NCBI GenBank assembly: GCA_015711695.1
Contig: MU158456.1
Span: 1 to 8,783, forward strand
DNA from: Candidatus Geohydrothermomicrobium daggyaiense
Lineage (GTDB): Bacteria; Actinomycetota; Geothermincolia; Fen-727; JACVIW01
Reading direction: 5' to 3'
DNA length: 8,783 nt
Shown: one piece after another, positions 7,257 to 8,783 of the stretch
Layout of the letters: each line of letters begins with the position of its first letter
How positions within the stretch are numbered: position 1 is the stretch's first letter
The notes under the pieces: model-generated
Database searches by the model: none
What the model saw: only the letters and a program-made list of their open reading frames with translations
Told to the model about the DNA's origin: nothing
Position numbers and translations under genes: made by a program

Positions 7257-8258
7257 GTGGACGTAGAAACTTCGCGCGGTATCTGCGTTGTGGCGGATTA
7301 CATAAAAGACGGACAGGTTTCTTCTCACACAAGAGAACTCGTCGGTCTCGGGCAAAGTCTTTCAATAGCCTCGTCCAGGCCGCTTCTGGCTGTTCTTATC
7401 GGACGGGAAGCTAAAAGCGCAGCGGAGAGTATCGCGCTGCCAGAGATGAAGCGAATCTTCATCGTAGAAGATGACGCTTTTGAGCGCTATCACCCCGAAA
7501 CATGGTGCGCGGTTCTTTTTTCTTTGTTCAGCAGGATATTTCCCGCACTGATACTGATACCCCATAATGCAACTGGCTGCGATCTTGCACCCAGGCTTTC
7601 AATCGAGCTTAAAGCTTTCGCAGTTACCGACTGTGTACGGGTTCAGTTTGATTATGGCCAATTTCTTTTTTCAAAACCGATATACGGTGGAAACGCTTTC
7701 GCGACCTTACGCATAAAGGCTGAAACTGTCGTGGCCACTGTCAGGCCCAGGGTTGGTAGCCCGCCCCATGAACACGTGCAGAAACCAGATGAGGCTCCGA
7801 TCGAAACTATCCACGAAACCCATCTCCCTGAACATAAGGTCAAAGTGGAAAGCGTGGTGCCAATTGAAGAGAGCGAATGTTCTCTTGAACAGGCAAGGGT
7901 CATAGTTTCCGGTGGGAGGGGTATGGGTGGCTCTGAAGGATTTGAGGTTCTTTCTGATGTCGCGCGTCTTCTCGGTGGTGCGGTCGGCGCTACACGGCCG
8001 GCGGTCGATTCTGGATGGGCGCCAGCCTCAAATCAGGTCGGTATTACGGGGAAGATTGTTGCTCCGGATCTTTATATAGCGGTAGGAATATCAGGCTCGA
8101 GCCAGCATCTTTCTGGAATGAGCGACTCGGGAAGGATAGTGGCGATAAACAAGGATCCTGATGCGTATATCTTCAAGGTTTCCGATTATGGTGTTGTGGG
8201 GGACTGGAAGGAAGTGTTGCCCGCTTTCATTTCCAGAATAAGAGAGTTCATTTTTTAA
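7257..8258 (+). CDS. etfA: Electron transfer flavoprotein alpha subunit
   Basis: The FAD-carrying subunit of the soluble heterodimer that accepts electrons from flavin dehydrogenases and passes them to a quinone reductase or other partner. From the GTG at 7257 it has 333 residues: an N-terminal domain beginning GICVVADY (8-15), then the C-terminal FAD domain from about 212. Signature stretch: SGGRGMGG (218-225), GATRPAVDSGW (244-254), NQVGITGK (259-266), PDLYIAVGISGSSQH (270-284), VAINKDP (295-301) and SDYGVVGD (309-316). Against human ETF-alpha, the FAD-contacting Arg249 (here R247), Thr266 (T264), Ser281 (S279) and His286 (H284) are kept, while Gln265 is replaced by I263 and Ser248 by T246. 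The start is uncertain: GTG 7257 has AGG five bases upstream and fits the family N-terminus, while GTG 7224, eleven codons earlier, has no ribosome binding site. The gap to etfB is 27 bases, which implies cotranscription. Confidence 0.93.
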   Translation: MDVETSRGICVVADYIKDGQVSSHTRELVGLGQSLSIASSRPLLAVLIGREAKSAAESIALPEMKRIFIVEDDAFERYHPETWCAVLFSLFSRIFPALILIPHNATGCDLAPRLSIELKAFAVTDCVRVQFDYGQFLFSKPIYGGNAFATLRIKAETVVATVRPRVGSPPHEHVQKPDEAPIETIHETHLPEHKVKVESVVPIEESECSLEQARVIVSGGRGMGGSEGFEVLSDVARLLGGAVGATRPAVDSGWAPASNQVGITGKIVAPDLYIAVGISGSSQHLSGMSDSGRIVAINKDPDAYIFKVSDYGVVGDWKEVLPAFISRIREFIF

Positions 8259-8285
8259 GTGGGCTAATGATGGGGGAGGCATGGT

Positions 8286-8783
8286 TTGTCCGTTAACATA
8301 ATCGTTTTTCTTAAACAGGTGCCAGATCCTGAGGGCTCACCGAGTTCGTATATCATCAACCCAGCGGAAAAGAGGGTTGAAGGAAGGGGAATTCCTCCTG
8401 TGATAAATCCGTTTGACGAATGCGCGCTTGAGCTCGCCTTGAGAATAAAGGATGAACGCGGGGCTAATATAACACTTATATCCGCGGGAAAAAACATTTC
8501 CAGACCTCTTGTTCTCAAAGCACTTGCCGCGGGAGCGGATTCCGCGATTCTTATCGAGGATCCGTCTCTTGAGTCCTTTTCTCTCGATTCTTTCACCACC
8601 GCGAGGATTTTGAAAGCCGCGGTGATGAGAGTTCCCGGGTTTGATTTGATTCTCTGCGGTATTCAGTCTTCTGACACAAACGCCGGGCTTGTGGGTCCAC
8701 TTACCGCAGGGCTTCTTGGGATTCCCTGCGTTACGCTTGCGCGCGCTATAAAATACGAGAACAAAACGTTAAGAGTCGAGCGG
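8286..8783 (+). CDS. etfB: Electron transfer flavoprotein beta subunit, N-terminal part
   Basis: 166 codons are present before the right edge. The ETF beta subunit binds AMP, or a second FAD in electron-bifurcating forms, and docks with the dehydrogenase partner. Seen: VNIIVFLKQVPDPEG (3-17), the usual first strand and loop; INPFDECALELALRIKDE (40-57), matching the NPFDE-x-ALE signature; LKALAAGADSAILI (77-90); and DLILCGIQSSDTNAGLVGP (118-136), in the nucleotide-binding region. The last replaces the common GKQAIDGD with GIQSSDTN. The only usable start is TTG at 8286, preceded by GGGGGAGGC five bases upstream; a TGA at 8268 closes the frame just above it. The order etfA then etfB is the reverse of the common fixA-fixB arrangement. 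The C-terminal third is missing, so bifurcating and non-bifurcating forms cannot be told apart here. Confidence 0.93.
   Translation, partial: MSVNIIVFLKQVPDPEGSPSSYIINPAEKRVEGRGIPPVINPFDECALELALRIKDERGANITLISAGKNISRPLVLKALAAGADSAILIEDPSLESFSLDSFTTARILKAAVMRVPGFDLILCGIQSSDTNAGLVGPLTAGLLGIPCVTLARAIKYENKTLRVER

Overview
The window is from a bacterial chromosome, probably an uncultivated lineage. The evidence is good Shine-Dalgarno sites, a moderate base composition, and a mix of one intact small-solute transporter, one lipid-carrier-type flippase and a catabolic dehydrogenase with an electron transfer flavoprotein. Nothing in it identifies a phylum with confidence. No rRNA, tRNA, CRISPR array, transposase or phage gene was seen.

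The left half (1-3560) is read on the minus strand. From upstream to downstream it holds an MFS transporter (3560 to 2268), then a 65-residue highly charged protein with a near-perfect ribosome binding site (2052 to 1855), then a long ORF running off the left edge (1635 to below 1). I compared the long ORF by eye with Pup ligase PafA and Pup deamidase Dop. It keeps their landmark motifs in the right order (GIE, E-x-x-T-x-E, G-x-H-x-N, R-x-H-x-x-V, a K-x-x-L-x-E-R-like C-terminal helix, and T-R-A-x-x-R), but it is longer and strongly diverged. A tiny charged protein ahead of a Dop/PafA-family enzyme recalls the Pup and UBact protein-tagging loci. This pair is the most interesting part of the window. 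The small protein lacks the usual C-terminal Gly-Glu or Gly-Gln, so its role as a modifier is a hypothesis.

The right half (3749-8783) is read on the plus strand, divergently from the MFS gene. It holds a 443-residue MOP-superfamily polysaccharide flippase, a eukaryote-type 1-pyrroline-5-carboxylate dehydrogenase (pruA), and an electron transfer flavoprotein pair in the order etfA-etfB, with etfB cut by the right edge. pruA, etfA and etfB probably belong to one catabolic unit. PruA oxidises glutamate semialdehyde, from proline or ornithine breakdown, to glutamate, and the flavoprotein could carry electrons from an associated flavin dehydrogenase such as proline dehydrogenase. That link rests on adjacency only.

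Intergenic DNA is modest. The gap before pruA (about 330 bases) holds a possible promoter and a 29-codon ORF. The gap before etfA holds two overlapping, mutually exclusive hairpins. The MFS/flippase divergent gap holds a 10-base palindrome but no convincing promoter.
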